This document shows, piece after piece, positions 1 through 8,469 of a stretch of DNA of 54,383 nt (its first letter is position 1; the number at the start of each line of letters is the position of its first letter). The DNA comes from Terriglobia bacterium (GTDB lineage: Bacteria > Acidobacteriota > Terriglobia > Terriglobales > Acidobacteriaceae): the NCBI GenBank assembly GCA_020072845.1, contig JAIQGF010000020.1, positions 1 to 54,383 on the forward strand, read 5' to 3'. Both the position numbers and the translations under genes were made by a program. The notes beneath the pieces were generated by a model. It had not been told where the DNA came from. It searched no databases and saw only the letters and a program-made list of their open reading frames with translations.

Positions 1-30
1 CTGTCATCGAATTCTTCCCAGGGCTGGCGC

Positions 31-100
31 CCCTTCGACTGCGCTCAGGGCAGGCTCTGGGCTACTAGCGTTCGCCCCCTTCGACTTCGCTCAGGGCAGG
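31..100. repeat. Two copies of the TTCGACTkCGCTCAGGG repeat
   Basis: Near-identical 24-base units lie at 31-54 and 77-100, differing at one base in the middle. Relatives, some inverted, occur near 21080, 21140, 25680, 29660, 30625, 36705, 38012 and 39292, so this is a dispersed repeat family and not a gene. No gene is visible in 1-235. Positions 187-234 hold a second array (GCTGAAAGCTGATAGCTGA type). Confidence 0.8.
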
Positions 101-235
101 CCCTGCGGGGCTGGGGTCACGGTGATCCTGAGGCCAGAAACGACGCGCACCAATGGGATGTCAACAAAGCCGAGAGGGTTCTTAAATACTGACGGCTGAA
201 AGCTGATAGCTGACAGCTGAACTCTGACGGCTGGT

Positions 236-610
236 TTACGTGGCGTAGGCGCGGAAACTCCTGGGCTGGGGGCCGCCATAGGAGGTGGTGTACTCGAGGC
301 GCGCCCGGCCGATGGTCAGCGTGACCCGATCCGATACCACCCGTTCCGCTTCCAGGCAGCGCGTGCACAAGCAACCGAACTCGGCGATGGTCCCGTCGGT
401 GTGCTCGGCTGTGACGGGCAACACGTGACGGACCGAGGCGCGGCACATGGAACAGCGCCCGCCGCCGTGCAACTGGTATTGCAGTTCCGCGTAGGACAAC
501 AGGATCTTCTGTTGCCGGTCGCTGGGACCCGCAGCGGCGCCGTCGGCCAGCGCCTGCAGGTACTCCTGCAGCACGTTGTGCGGCAACGGCCTGTGGTGCG
601 ATGTGGTCAT
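236..610 (-). CDS. Conserved hypothetical protein with zinc-binding-like cysteines
   Basis: This 124-residue protein has no family I can name. Cysteines occur as CxxC at residues 53-56 and as CxCxxC at 80-85, which suggests a structural zinc site between a helical N-terminal half and a beta-rich C-terminus. I chose the ATG at 610. A GTG six codons upstream (628) is also open, and neither has a clear Shine-Dalgarno. It reads in the same direction as the DUF3891/DUF488 pair upstream but is separated from it by about 60 bases, so co-transcription is possible. Confidence 0.6.
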   Translation of the reverse strand: MTTSHHRPLPHNVLQEYLQALADGAAAGPSDRQQKILLSYAELQYQLHGGGRCSMCRASVRHVLPVTAEHTDGTIAEFGCLCTRCLEAERVVSDRVTLTIGRARLEYTTSYGGPQPRSFRAYAT

Positions 611-673
611 CTGGGGCGCATATTGCACGAAAGCGCCGCTTTTTACAAATCTCCAAAGGTCACCATTGCGGGA

Positions 674-1474
674 TTACCACAAGAGGAATGCGAGCGTGGT
701 GGTGACAGTGGTGGCGGAGGGAAAGCGACGGGCTTCCACGCCCAGGCTGACCTCGGGGTCCGAGTCGCAGCCGCGGAATGGCGAGGGTTGCAGCACGAAG
801 GCCTGGTTTTCGCGGCGGATGCGGACTTTGCCGGGCGCGAACGGTTGCGGGAACTCGACCGCGTCGCCGGCGCCGCAACACAGGTACAGCGACAACAGGT
901 CGCAGAACTGGAGCACCAGCAGCAGGGATTCGAGTTCGGCCGGGCTGTGAGCGCCCTGCGGTTGCAGGCGCTGGCGCCGCTCCGCTTCGCGGGCCAGGAA
1001 GGCGTGCAACCGCGAGGAGTTCTCGGGACCGTCGATGGCCGAGGCCAGGCGGCCCTCGCCGAGCGCGCAGAAATGCCGCGAGACAATGTATCCGCCGGCG
1101 GGACAGACCGACTCGGCACGGTCGATGGAAGCCGTCCAGGCACGCAGGAACTGCGGCGGGTCAATCTCCAGAAATGAAATCGGTTTCCCGCGGCCATCCA
1201 CGCCGGGAGCGGCGGTGAAGCAAGCCTCGGGCTCGAAAATTGCCCATCCCGCATCGTGCACTTCGATGGCGCGCGCGAGCAGCGGATCCACGCGGGGAAA
1301 CCCGGGCGCAACCATGTTGGCGGCCAGCGCTCCCGCCAGCGCGGCATGGTCGGGTTGCGTAACCAGCCAGTATTTTTCGGCAAGCTGTTTTTGGGCGCGC
1401 TCGATCACCGGCCAGACGGGCTGATAGTCGTTGGCGGGCGGCGGAGCGTTGGGCACAAGCGGGTAGATGACCAC
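674..1474 (-). CDS. DUF3891 family protein
   Basis: The 266-residue protein has the DUF3891 signature: a TQPDHAALAG segment at residues 39-48 and an HDAGW motif at 73-77, as in HD-like metal-site folds. The family has no established reaction. It follows the DUF488 gene with a one-base gap (that gene ends at 1476), so the two are almost certainly one transcript. The family assignment is from motif recognition; the resemblance to HD hydrolases is inference. Confidence 0.8.
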   Translation of the reverse strand: MVIYPLVPNAPPPANDYQPVWPVIERAQKQLAEKYWLVTQPDHAALAGALAANMVAPGFPRVDPLLARAIEVHDAGWAIFEPEACFTAAPGVDGRGKPISFLEIDPPQFLRAWTASIDRAESVCPAGGYIVSRHFCALGEGRLASAIDGPENSSRLHAFLAREAERRQRLQPQGAHSPAELESLLLVLQFCDLLSLYLCCGAGDAVEFPQPFAPGKVRIRRENQAFVLQPSPFRGCDSDPEVSLGVEARRFPSATTVTTTLAFLLW

Positions 1475-1475
1475 G

Positions 1476-1904
1476 TTACTTCACGCCTCGGCGGGCGCGC
1501 ACCGCGCCGCCGGCCGCTTTCTCCGGACCGGAGCTGTGGGGCGGTTTCCGCATGCCGTCCAGAAGCTCCTTGAGCACGACGGCGTTGTTGTGCTCTTTAT
1601 TCCGGGAGGCGAACACCAGCGTCGTCTTCTTGCGCTTGCGGGCGAGGTCATAAAGCTGCGCCAGAGCGCGCGCGGCCTCGGGCTCGCCGAGCTCCTCGAG
1701 GTATTTCTTGCGGAACTGCTGCCATTGCGCCGGGCGCGTGTGGAACCAGCGGCGAAGCTGCGTGGAAGGCGCCAGGTCGCGCAGCCAGGCATCAATCTGC
1801 GCGCGTGCTTTGGTCACGCCGCGCGGCCACAGACGATCGACAAGGATGCGGGCGCCGTCGTTCGGTGATGGTGGGTCGTAGGCGCGCTTGAGAGCAATGA
1901 GCAT
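1476..1904 (-). CDS. DUF488 family protein
   Basis: This 142-residue protein carries the DUF488 hallmark RILVDRLWPRGVTK at residues 19-32 and the usual TTLVFASRNKEHNNAVVLKE-like segment (94-113). Small DUF488 proteins of this size are widespread in bacteria and their biochemical role is not established. It is the first gene of a leftward pair with the DUF3891 gene, one base apart. The last 20 residues are basic and resemble read-through into repeat-poor spacer sequence. Confidence 0.85.
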   Translation of the reverse strand: MLIALKRAYDPPSPNDGARILVDRLWPRGVTKARAQIDAWLRDLAPSTQLRRWFHTRPAQWQQFRKKYLEELGEPEAARALAQLYDLARKRKKTTLVFASRNKEHNNAVVLKELLDGMRKPPHSSGPEKAAGGAVRARRGVK

Positions 1905-1929
1905 GGCTCTGGTATTGTAGCGCTCAGCA

Positions 1930-1962
1930 AGACAGCTATCAGCTGTCAGCTTTCAGCTTGAG
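1930..1962. repeat. CAGCTATCAGCTGTCAGC array
   Basis: A degenerate array of CAGCT/CAGCTTT units. It is the inverted counterpart of the array at 187-234, so the two arms flank the three-gene leftward block between them. A third relative is at 24929-24962 beside thymidine kinase. No coding potential is seen. Confidence 0.7.
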
Positions 1963-1976
1963 GCGGACCAAATCAT

Positions 1977-2333
1977 TTGCATAAACACTTATTCATCCTC
2001 CTAGTCGCAGCCGCGGCGGTGTTGCTTGGGGGCTGCGACACGCAACTTCGTAAGAGCGATGCCGAGCTGGGATTGAATCCGCAGCAGGCGAGCGGGCGTC
2101 GCGTCTTCGACCGCTACTGCGCCACCTGTCACGAGGCGTACAGTTCGCGGTCGCTGCGCGGGCCCAGCCTGGAGGGCGTCTTCAAGAAGCAGTTCATGCC
2201 CAGCGGCACTCCGGCCAATGACGAGCGTGTAGGCGAGGTGATCAGCCTGGGACGCAGCAAGATGCCGTCGTTCGGGCGCGTGCTTGACCAAAAGCAGATG
2301 GACGACCTGCTGGCTTACATGCATACCCTTTAA
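1977..2333 (+). CDS. Lipoprotein mono-haem cytochrome c
   Basis: The 118-residue protein has a signal peptide ending in a lipobox (VLLGGC, Cys20), so it is probably lipid-anchored outside the inner membrane. A single haem-attachment motif CATCH is at residues 48-52, and a Met ligand is likely at 96 in KMPSFG, followed by the typical C-terminal helix. Size and motif order fit class I c-type cytochromes that carry electrons. The start is a TTG preceded by GAGGCGG about nine bases upstream. No oxidase or dehydrogenase gene adjoins it, so its partner is unknown. Confidence 0.88.
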   Translation: MHKHLFILLVAAAAVLLGGCDTQLRKSDAELGLNPQQASGRRVFDRYCATCHEAYSSRSLRGPSLEGVFKKQFMPSGTPANDERVGEVISLGRSKMPSFGRVLDQKQMDDLLAYMHTL

Positions 2334-2520
2334 TTTTCAATAACTTACGGCGCTCAGAATAAAGAGTCCTCGCCAGTTGGGGAGAATCTATATACACTGT
2401 ACGAGCGTGTGGATTTGAATTGATCTAAGTACGTTCTGCCGAAGCTCTGCTGAAGCACTACCTGTTCTTAGTCCCGATTTACTTCCCCGCAATTTCAACA
2501 CAGAAGAGAGCAACACGAAA

Positions 2521-2721
2521 ATGGAACAAGGAACAGTGAAGTGGTTCAACGACGCCAAGGGTTTCGGTTTTATCAGCCGCCAGAACGGTGAGGACGTATT
2601 TGTCCATCACACCGCCATTCAGGCGCAGGGCTTCCGCAGCCTCCAAGAAGGGCAAGCGGTTCAGTTCGACGTGAAAAAGGGTCCCAAGGGCTGGCAGGCT
2701 GAGAACGTTCAGGTTCTGTAA
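2521..2721 (+). CDS. Cold-shock domain protein (CspA family)
   Basis: A 66-residue single cold-shock domain. RNP1 (KGFGFI, residues 13-18) and RNP2 (DVFVHH, 25-30) are intact, so it should bind single-stranded RNA or DNA as an RNA chaperone. The roughly 190-base gap upstream has no gene and may hold a long 5' leader, as many csp genes have. A strong terminator follows directly. Whether it is cold-induced cannot be told from the sequence, because many paralogues are constitutive. Confidence 0.97.
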   Translation: MEQGTVKWFNDAKGFGFISRQNGEDVFVHHTAIQAQGFRSLQEGQAVQFDVKKGPKGWQAENVQVL

Positions 2722-2743
2722 TCCGGCGTTCGCAGAATCATTT

Positions 2744-2775
2744 CGGGGTGGCTTCGGCCACCCCGATTTTGTTTG
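2744..2775 (+). terminator. Rho-independent terminator after the cold-shock gene
   Basis: A perfect 9-bp stem (CGGGGTGGC / GCCACCCCG) closed by a TTCG tetraloop at 2753-2756 is followed by ATTTTGTTT. Confidence 0.93.
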
Positions 2776-2781
2776 GGCGTC

Positions 2782-3999
2782 TCACTCGATCTCCCGCACC
2801 GGCCTCTGCATCGCCCCGATGGCAGACATGGCCACCACCGCCAGTCCGGCCAGGGCGAACATCCCCGCAACGCTCCACCCCACCAGTATGCCGGCGGTTG
2901 CCAGGGAGATTGGCATCAAGCCGAACGCCGCCAGCATCAGCACGCTCATCACCCTGCCGCGTACCGCGACCTCAACCCGTTGCTGGATCCACGATTGCAA
3001 CTGCACGTTCACATATCCGCTAATCGCGCCCATGGCCAGCAGCAGCACCGCAATCGACCAGAGCGGTTGCAGGAATCCGATTGCGGTCATACCCATACCC
3101 AACAGCGTGGTGCCACCTAGCAGCAGCTTTCCGCGCCGCTTCGACCTCGCCACCCCCGCCAGCATCATGCCGGCCAGCGCCCCGGCAGCCACGCTCGAGA
3201 TGCACAGCCCGTAGGCCGACGGCGACGCGAACCGGTGCTTGGCCAGGTAAGCAAGCCCGACGCTAAACGGCCCGATGGTGCAGAAGTTGATGACCGCCGC
3301 CACCGCCATCAAAGTGCGCAAGGCAACGTCCTGCTTCACGAATCCCAACCCTTCCGCCACCGATTTCAGGAGGCTGGGCTTCCGGCCGCCAGCCCTTTTC
3401 GACGGGTCCGGAAGGCCGATCAAGGCGCCGATAATGAACAGAAAACTTATAGCGTCCAGCACAAACGCCCACGCCACACCCTTGGCTTTGATCAGGAATC
3501 CGGCCGGGGTCGGTCCCAGGATGCCGGCCAGCAGCGCGGTGCTTTGCGCCACCGAGTTGGCCTCCGGCAACTGTTCACTCTCCACCAGGGAAGGCAGGAA
3601 GGCGGAAGCCGCCGGCATGGCAAACGCGTCGGCCACGCCGAAGGCGAATCCCAAAACGTAGAGGTGCCAGAGGCGAATGTGCAGCGTCCATAACAGCAGC
3701 CCGATTAGGGCTACCGCTGCCGCGCGAGTCCCCGCCGTCGCCATCAACACCTTGCGCGGCGAAGTTCTGTCGGTGATCGCGCCGCCCAGCAGCATGAGCA
3801 GGGCGCGCGGGATGGCCGCCGTCATCAACACGGTGCCCATCGCCAGGCCCGAGCCGGTCAGTTGCAGCACCACCCAGGGCAAGGCCACCAGGTAGAACTG
3901 GTCTCCGGCGATCGAGACGGTGGACCCCATCCACCATTTGCGGAACCAGGGATTCAGGAGCGGATGTCGGGGAGCGGGCAAGGCTGCGGCGGTCGCCAT
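2782..3999 (-). CDS. MFS transporter (drug/siderophore-exporter type)
   Basis: The 405-residue membrane protein has the length and about 12 hydrophobic segments of the major facilitator superfamily. The loop between helices 2 and 3 reads GGAITDRTSPRKVLM, an MFS motif A variant, and overall it resembles the EntS/MFS_3 exporters. It should move small molecules across the inner membrane by proton antiport; the substrate cannot be deduced. AGGAGG stands four bases before the ATG. It is divergent from a TetR-family gene with a palindrome between them, which suggests TetR-controlled efflux. Confidence 0.9.
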   Translation of the reverse strand: MATAAALPAPRHPLLNPWFRKWWMGSTVSIAGDQFYLVALPWVVLQLTGSGLAMGTVLMTAAIPRALLMLLGGAITDRTSPRKVLMATAGTRAAAVALIGLLLWTLHIRLWHLYVLGFAFGVADAFAMPAASAFLPSLVESEQLPEANSVAQSTALLAGILGPTPAGFLIKAKGVAWAFVLDAISFLFIIGALIGLPDPSKRAGGRKPSLLKSVAEGLGFVKQDVALRTLMAVAAVINFCTIGPFSVGLAYLAKHRFASPSAYGLCISSVAAGALAGMMLAGVARSKRRGKLLLGGTTLLGMGMTAIGFLQPLWSIAVLLLAMGAISGYVNVQLQSWIQQRVEVAVRGRVMSVLMLAAFGLMPISLATAGILVGWSVAGMFALAGLAVVAMSAIGAMQRPVREIE

Positions 4000-4032
4000 G
4001 GGGCCTCCTGGGTGGGTCGTTTCGATCCGATG

Positions 4033-4058
4033 CGAATGTGAATTTACATTTACATTCG
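4033..4058. promoter_or_regulatory. Candidate TetR operator
   Basis: A 26-base imperfect palindrome with perfect CGAATGT / ACATTCG arms and an AT-rich core lies in the 126-base divergent gap between the MFS exporter and the TetR-type regulator. It is the obvious binding site for that regulator. This rests on position and symmetry only. Confidence 0.6.
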
Positions 4059-4125
4059 ATGGGCTGTCAAGCCCCCTCCGCTGTTTTTTTCGCGTGCGCT
4101 TCTTGCGGGCTGCTATAAAGGGGCC

Positions 4126-4782
4126 ATGCCGGCGACCCGGAAATCGCTAGTCCCGCAGCAGGCGCGCAGCCGCGAGAGCCTGCGCAAGCTGATGAAGGCG
4201 GCCACCGAGGTGCTGGGGCAGCGCGGCCTGGAAGGCGCCACCATCCCGCGCATCGCGCAGCACGCCGGCTTGTCTCCGGCCGCCATTTATCGCCGCTTTC
4301 CCGACAAGGATGCGCTGCTGGAGACCGTGATCCTGCACATTTACGAGCGGCAGGAAGAGCACTTGCGGACGAACCTGACGCCGGAAATGGCGGCGAAGAT
4401 TCCCGCGCCGGTGCTGGCGGCGCAACTGGTGAATAGCATCTTCGTCAGCTACCAGATGAACACCGGTCTGATCCGCGCCATGCGCCAATTCCTGCACACC
4501 ACCGGCAACAAGGCGTTCTGCAAAAAGGCGGTGCGCTCCGAGATGCGCACCTTTGAACACCTCATCAACCTCTTCATGTCGCACCGGAAGGACATCAAGC
4601 ACGCCGACCCGAAGGTGGCGATATCATTGGGATTGATGCTGGTGGTCAACACCCTCCTGGAGTTGATTGTCTTCAACCAGTACCAGCGAGAGTTGCAACA
4701 GTTTCTGCCCCCCGACGATCAGCAGTTGAAAAAAGAGCTGACGACCGCTTTTTTGCGCTATCTCGGGCTCGAGGCCAAGTAG
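4126..4782 (+). CDS. TetR/AcrR family transcriptional regulator
   Basis: This 218-residue protein has an N-terminal TetR helix-turn-helix: residues 36-70 include ATIPRIAQHAGLSPAAIYRRF followed by PDKDALLE, the canonical end of the domain. The C-terminal ligand-binding half is helical and unassigned. It is divergent from the MFS exporter, and the usual arrangement is repression of both genes until a ligand binds. The first 12 residues are basic, as is common before the DNA-binding domain. Confidence 0.92.
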   Translation: MPATRKSLVPQQARSRESLRKLMKAATEVLGQRGLEGATIPRIAQHAGLSPAAIYRRFPDKDALLETVILHIYERQEEHLRTNLTPEMAAKIPAPVLAAQLVNSIFVSYQMNTGLIRAMRQFLHTTGNKAFCKKAVRSEMRTFEHLINLFMSHRKDIKHADPKVAISLGLMLVVNTLLELIVFNQYQRELQQFLPPDDQQLKKELTTAFLRYLGLEAK

Positions 4783-4842
4783 GCTGGAAACGAACCGGTA
4801 TCAACCTCATCTCGCGGGCGCGTCGTACAATGTAGCGTTCTC

Positions 4843-5745
4843 ATGTTCACGACCCTGGTTCAGATCGACACGGCGCCGCGGCGCCCCGGGCCCAAGCCGG
4901 AGTGGCTGAAGGCGCGCGCGCCCATGGGCGAGAACTATCACTCGCTCAAGAAGCTGGCGCGCGGGCTCGGCCTGCACACGGTGTGCGAGTCGGCGCAGTG
5001 TCCCAACATCGGGGAATGCTGGAACCACCGCACCGCGACCTTCATGCTGCTGGGCGACATCTGCACCCGGCGCTGCGGGTTCTGCGCCGTGCCCAAGGGA
5101 CACCCCGGGCCGATTGATTTTGACGAGCCGCGGCGCGTCGCCGATGCGGTGGCGCAATTGGGACTGAAGTACGCGGTGGTGACCAGCGTCAATCGCGACG
5201 ACAACAACCTGGGCGGCGCGCGCGTGTTCGCCATGACCATCGAGGAGATCCGGCGGGTGGCGCCCGACTGCCGCGTCGAAGTGCTGATCCCCGACTTCCA
5301 GGGGCACGACGACTGCCTCGAGGTCGTGCTCGACGCCCGGCCCGACATCCTCAATCACAACACCGAGACGGTGCCGCGGTTGTACCGCGTGGCGCGGTCC
5401 GGGGCGCGCTACGAGCGCACCCTGCGCCTGCTCGGGCGCTCGAAAGAAATCGCGCTGCGGACGGTGACGAAGTCAGGGCTGATGGTCGGACTGGGCGAAA
5501 CCACCGAGGAACTGCTGCAGGTGTTTCGCGATCTTGCCGAGCGAAAGGTGGACATTCTCACCGTGGGGCAGTACCTGCGGCCCTCGCGCGACCACCTGCC
5601 GATGGCGCGTCTGGCGCCGCCGGAGGAATTCCGTTTCCTGAAGCAAGAGGCGCTGAAGATGGGATTCCGGCATGTGGAGAGCGGGCCGCTGGTGCGGTCG
5701 TCGTATCACGCGCACGAGCAGGCGGAGTCCACGGGGATATCGTAG
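4843..5745 (+). CDS. lipA: Lipoyl synthase
   Basis: The 300-residue radical-SAM enzyme inserts two sulfurs into protein-bound octanoyl groups to make lipoyl cofactor for 2-oxoacid dehydrogenases and the glycine cleavage system. Both iron-sulfur sets are present: auxiliary-cluster cysteines 48, 53 and 59 (CESAQCPNIGEC) and the radical-SAM CxxxCxxC at 74, 78 and 81. The conserved C-terminal RSSY is at 285-288, where the serine ligates the auxiliary cluster. Length matches the family. No lipB is adjacent in this window. Confidence 0.97.
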   Translation: MFTTLVQIDTAPRRPGPKPEWLKARAPMGENYHSLKKLARGLGLHTVCESAQCPNIGECWNHRTATFMLLGDICTRRCGFCAVPKGHPGPIDFDEPRRVADAVAQLGLKYAVVTSVNRDDNNLGGARVFAMTIEEIRRVAPDCRVEVLIPDFQGHDDCLEVVLDARPDILNHNTETVPRLYRVARSGARYERTLRLLGRSKEIALRTVTKSGLMVGLGETTEELLQVFRDLAERKVDILTVGQYLRPSRDHLPMARLAPPEEFRFLKQEALKMGFRHVESGPLVRSSYHAHEQAESTGIS

Positions 5746-5764
5746 CGATTCGCGGTTCAATCAA

Positions 5765-5826
5765 ACACAGAGACACAGAGGCACAGAGGGTTTACCGGGA
5801 ACGGTTTCCCTCCGTGCCTCGGTGCC
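5765..5826. repeat. CACAGAG inverted-array element
   Basis: The left arm is a CACAGAGACACAGAGGCACAGAGG array and the right arm CCTCCGTGCCTCGGTGCC is roughly its inverse, separated by about 15 bases. It could fold as a long hairpin between lipA and the next gene. A relative built on the same word lies at 41984-42071. Confidence 0.7.
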
Positions 5827-5902
5827 GCTATGGCGAATCATCAATGTTTGCGGGCAGAGTTTCTGATATACGATACGTTTTCCCACCCGAACACGAGGCT
5901 CC

Positions 5903-7030
5903 ATGAAAGATTTCTACGTCCGCGACGCCGCGCAATTCGAGAACAAGGTCGTCACCACCAGCTTCGTCGTGGCGGTCAAGCAGGTAAAGCCGAAAAAGAC
6001 CGGCGAGCCGTACCTGGCGCTCACCCTAGCCGATCACACCGGGCACATTGACGCCAAGGTGTGGGACAACGTTCCCGAGATCATGGGGACGTTCGAGCAG
6101 GACGACTTCGTCAAGGTGCGCGGCCTGATCAACAAGTACAACGGCCGCCTGCAATTGACCGTGCACAAGCTGAAGCGGCTGGAGGAGTCGGAGATCGATT
6201 ACTCCGACTATCTGCCCAAGACCACCAAGGACGTGGATGAGTTGTGGCGCACGCTTGGCGAGTTCGTGGCCGGATTCCAGAATCCGCACCTCAAGGCGCT
6301 GCTGGAAAATTTCATGAGCGATCCCGAAATCGCCGCCGCCTACCGCAACGCGCCCGCGGCCAAAACGCTGCATCACGCCTATATCGGCGGGCTGCTCGAC
6401 CACGTAGTATCGCTGTGCAAGCTGTGCGACCTGGCCTGCCGCAACTACCCCCAGATTGACCGCGACCTGCTGTTGACGGGCGTGTTCCTGCACGACATCG
6501 GGAAGGTGCACGAGCTTTCGTACGCGCGCTCCTTCGCCTACACCACGCGCGGGCAACTGCTGGGGCACATGATCATCGAGCTGGAGATGCTGCAGGCCAA
6601 GCTGCCGCCGGAGTTTCCTCCGGAGCTGAAGACCCTACTCGAACACCTCATCATCAGCCATCACGGACACTACGAATTCGGCTCGCCCAAGCTGCCCATG
6701 TTTCCCGAAGCGCTGATGCTGCATTATCTCGACGATCTCGACTCGAAGATGGAAAGCATGCGGGCGCATTTCGAGCGCGAAGCGGCGTTGGAGAACCCGT
6801 GGACGAGCTACAACGCGTCCTTGGCGCGTCCGCTGCTGGACACCGGCAAATTCCTGCGGCCGAAACCGCAGGCAGCGCAGGCGGAGGATGTCACGGCGGC
6901 GCCGGCGCAAGCGGTGGAGGAACCAGCGGCGGTAGCGGCGACCTCCGCCGAGACCGCCGTGCCGCTGGAGAAACACATCGAGGCGCTGCAAAACAAATTC
7001 AAGCCTGCCGCCAAGAGGGAAGGCAAGTGA
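5903..7030 (+). CDS. YhaM-type 3'-5' exoribonuclease (OB fold plus HD domain)
   Basis: The 375-residue protein has an N-terminal OB-fold nucleic-acid-binding region (about residues 15-95, FVVAVKQVKPKKTGEPYLAL onward) and an HD phosphohydrolase domain (about 155-300). Metal-binding candidates include His158, His167, His197-Asp198 in FLHDIGKVHE, and the ISHHGHYEFGSP segment. This architecture matches YhaM/CbfA exonucleases that degrade RNA and single-stranded DNA from the 3' end. The tail after residue 315 is Ala/Glu/Pro-rich and probably disordered. Its stop overlaps the GTG start of the next gene. Confidence 0.88.
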   Translation: MKDFYVRDAAQFENKVVTTSFVVAVKQVKPKKTGEPYLALTLADHTGHIDAKVWDNVPEIMGTFEQDDFVKVRGLINKYNGRLQLTVHKLKRLEESEIDYSDYLPKTTKDVDELWRTLGEFVAGFQNPHLKALLENFMSDPEIAAAYRNAPAAKTLHHAYIGGLLDHVVSLCKLCDLACRNYPQIDRDLLLTGVFLHDIGKVHELSYARSFAYTTRGQLLGHMIIELEMLQAKLPPEFPPELKTLLEHLIISHHGHYEFGSPKLPMFPEALMLHYLDDLDSKMESMRAHFEREAALENPWTSYNASLARPLLDTGKFLRPKPQAAQAEDVTAAPAQAVEEPAAVAATSAETAVPLEKHIEALQNKFKPAAKREGK

Positions 7031-7389
7031 GATCGGGCGCGCCGGCGTCGCTGGAGATGGATTGCCTTAGGGTGTTGTGGAGCCGTCCCGAGGCAAGCGT
7101 CGCTGAAGTGCGCGCCGGCCTGCCACGGCCGCTGGCATACACCACCGTCATGACCGTGCTCGATCGCATGTGCGGCAAGGGCCTGGTAAAGCGACGCAAG
7201 CGCGGGCGGGCCTGGTCGTATTCCGCCTGTCTCGACCTGGACACGGCGCGGGCGGAAGCGGTGCGCCGGCTGGTGGCGAACCTGTTCGAGTCCGATAACC
7301 GGGCGCTGGTCCGGTACCTGCTGGGCGAAGGCGCCCGTCCGCGGCGGCGAGTGACGGCGGCGTCCAGCATTGATGATGAACTGCTCTGA
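7027..7389 (+). CDS. BlaI/MecI/CopY family transcriptional repressor
   Basis: I place the start at the GTG at 7027, which overlaps the upstream TGA (GTGA), implying translational coupling; the protein is 120 residues. The winged-helix segment LEMDCLRVLWSRPEASVAEVRAGL, then LAYTTVMTVLDRMCGKGLVKRRKRGRAWSYS, is the standard BlaI/MecI fingerprint. BlaI proteins repress as dimers and are usually inactivated by a BlaR1-type membrane protease, but no blaR1-like gene is next to it. Its target is unknown. Confidence 0.88.
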   Translation: MRSGAPASLEMDCLRVLWSRPEASVAEVRAGLPRPLAYTTVMTVLDRMCGKGLVKRRKRGRAWSYSACLDLDTARAEAVRRLVANLFESDNRALVRYLLGEGARPRRRVTAASSIDDELL

Positions 7390-7587
7390 ATTGGTAATTT
7401 CGTAATTTTGTAATTTGGTAATTTCAAGAGTAGCGGTTCCAATCGGCTGCAGAAACCAGTTCTCGCAGACAGATTATTCTTCATTCTGACTTCTTAATTC
7501 TTCATTCCTCCGTGGTGGAATCCGCTCTTAATCTCAGATCGCGAACTCCGTAAATTACCCAATTACCCGATTACCAAATTACTCAAT
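7389..7587. repeat. GTAATTT inverted-array element
   Basis: The left arm at 7391-7428 repeats TGGTAATTTCGTAATTT. The right arm at 7549-7587 repeats the inverse (AAATTACCCAATTACC). The loop contains a second word, TCTGACTTCTTAATTCTTCATTC. No gene is seen in this AT-rich gap of about 250 bases. Confidence 0.75.
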
Positions 7588-7646
7588 CGCCCACGTTGCT
7601 ATCCGGCGCTCCTTCTGGTAGAAAGCCCCCAACGGTGGAGGTTTCT

Positions 7647-8387
7647 ATGCGTCGAACACTATTACTGTGCAGTCTTTTGGTCTTGGCAATTGCATTGATG
7701 ATGGCGTGCACGAAGAAGCCGGCAGAACCGGCGGCGGCAGAGGGCGGGCCGTCGTCAACTGCGACCGGAACTGGGGCAACTGGAGCCACGCCCGGAGGCA
7801 CGGCAGGCACGGGCGCGACAGCTGCCAAACCGGGCGCCATGGCCGCCAAAACGGCCGAAGCGAAGCCCGCGGCTGCGAAGCCTAAGATCGTGCCCGCCGG
7901 GCAGCACATCGTAGTGCGGCTCGGGCAGGCGGTGGGATCGAAGATCAGCTCGCCGGGGCAATCGTTTACGGCGACGGTGGCGCAGCCGGTCGAGGTCGAC
8001 GGCCAGGTGTTGATCCCCTCGGGCGCCGAGGCGACGGGAACGGTGGCGGAAGCGGTGCCGCTGGGGCGCTTCAAGGGAGGCGCGGTTCTGCGGCTGGCGC
8101 TCAACACGGTGAAGGTGGGGGGCAACACCTACAAAGTTGAGACGGCAGCCATCGCCCAATCCGCCAAGGGCAAGGGCAAGCGAACCGCCGTGGCGGTGGG
8201 TGGAGGCGCCGGACTGGGCGCGGTCATCGGCGGTCTGGCCGGCGGCGGCAAGGGCGCTGCCATCGGCGTACTGGCGGGCGCGGGCGCGGGCACTGCCGGA
8301 GCGGCGTTCACCGGCAACAAGGACATCGTGCTGCCGGCGGAGGCGACGCTCAGCTTCAAGCTGCTCCAGCCGCTGGAAGTGAAATAG
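7647..8387 (+). CDS. Lipoprotein with glycine-zipper C-terminus
   Basis: Start chosen at the ATG at 7647, six bases after GGTGGAG; the longer open frame upstream has no signal peptide. The 246-residue product has a lipoprotein signal ending LMMAC (Cys21), an Ala/Gly/Thr-rich linker to about residue 75, a compact beta-rich domain (about 85-180, [19 protein letters not shown] onward) and a glycine-zipper stretch [20 protein letters not shown] near 190-225. Glycine zippers pack in membranes or oligomers. It is probably an envelope protein; the exact function is unknown. Confidence 0.8.
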   Translation: MRRTLLLCSLLVLAIALMMACTKKPAEPAAAEGGPSSTATGTGATGATPGGTAGTGATAAKPGAMAAKTAEAKPAAAKPKIVPAGQHIVVRLGQAVGSKISSPGQSFTATVAQPVEVDGQVLIPSGAEATGTVAEAVPLGRFKGGAVLRLALNTVKVGGNTYKVETAAIAQSAKGKGKRTAVAVGGGAGLGAVIGGLAGGGKGAAIGVLAGAGAGTAGAAFTGNKDIVLPAEATLSFKLLQPLEVK

Positions 8388-8389
8388 CA

Positions 8390-8468
8390 GGCGGCGGTCG
8401 CCAGTCGCCAGGCTGCAGGCAATCGAACTTGTTTTCCTGACGACTGAAGACTGGCGACTGACGACTTT
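8390..8468. repeat. GTCGCCAGTCGCC inverted element
   Basis: GGTCGCCAGTCGCCAG near 8396 and GACTGGCGACTGACGAC near 8449 are inverted partial arrays that fill the whole gap between the lipoprotein and the HAD gene. Confidence 0.6.
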
Positions 8469-8469
8469 T

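Noticed and set aside
91-279. Minus-strand open frame at the left edge
   Set aside because: Its middle (VQLSAISFQ) is translated repeat sequence and it overlaps the 3' end of the CxxC gene.
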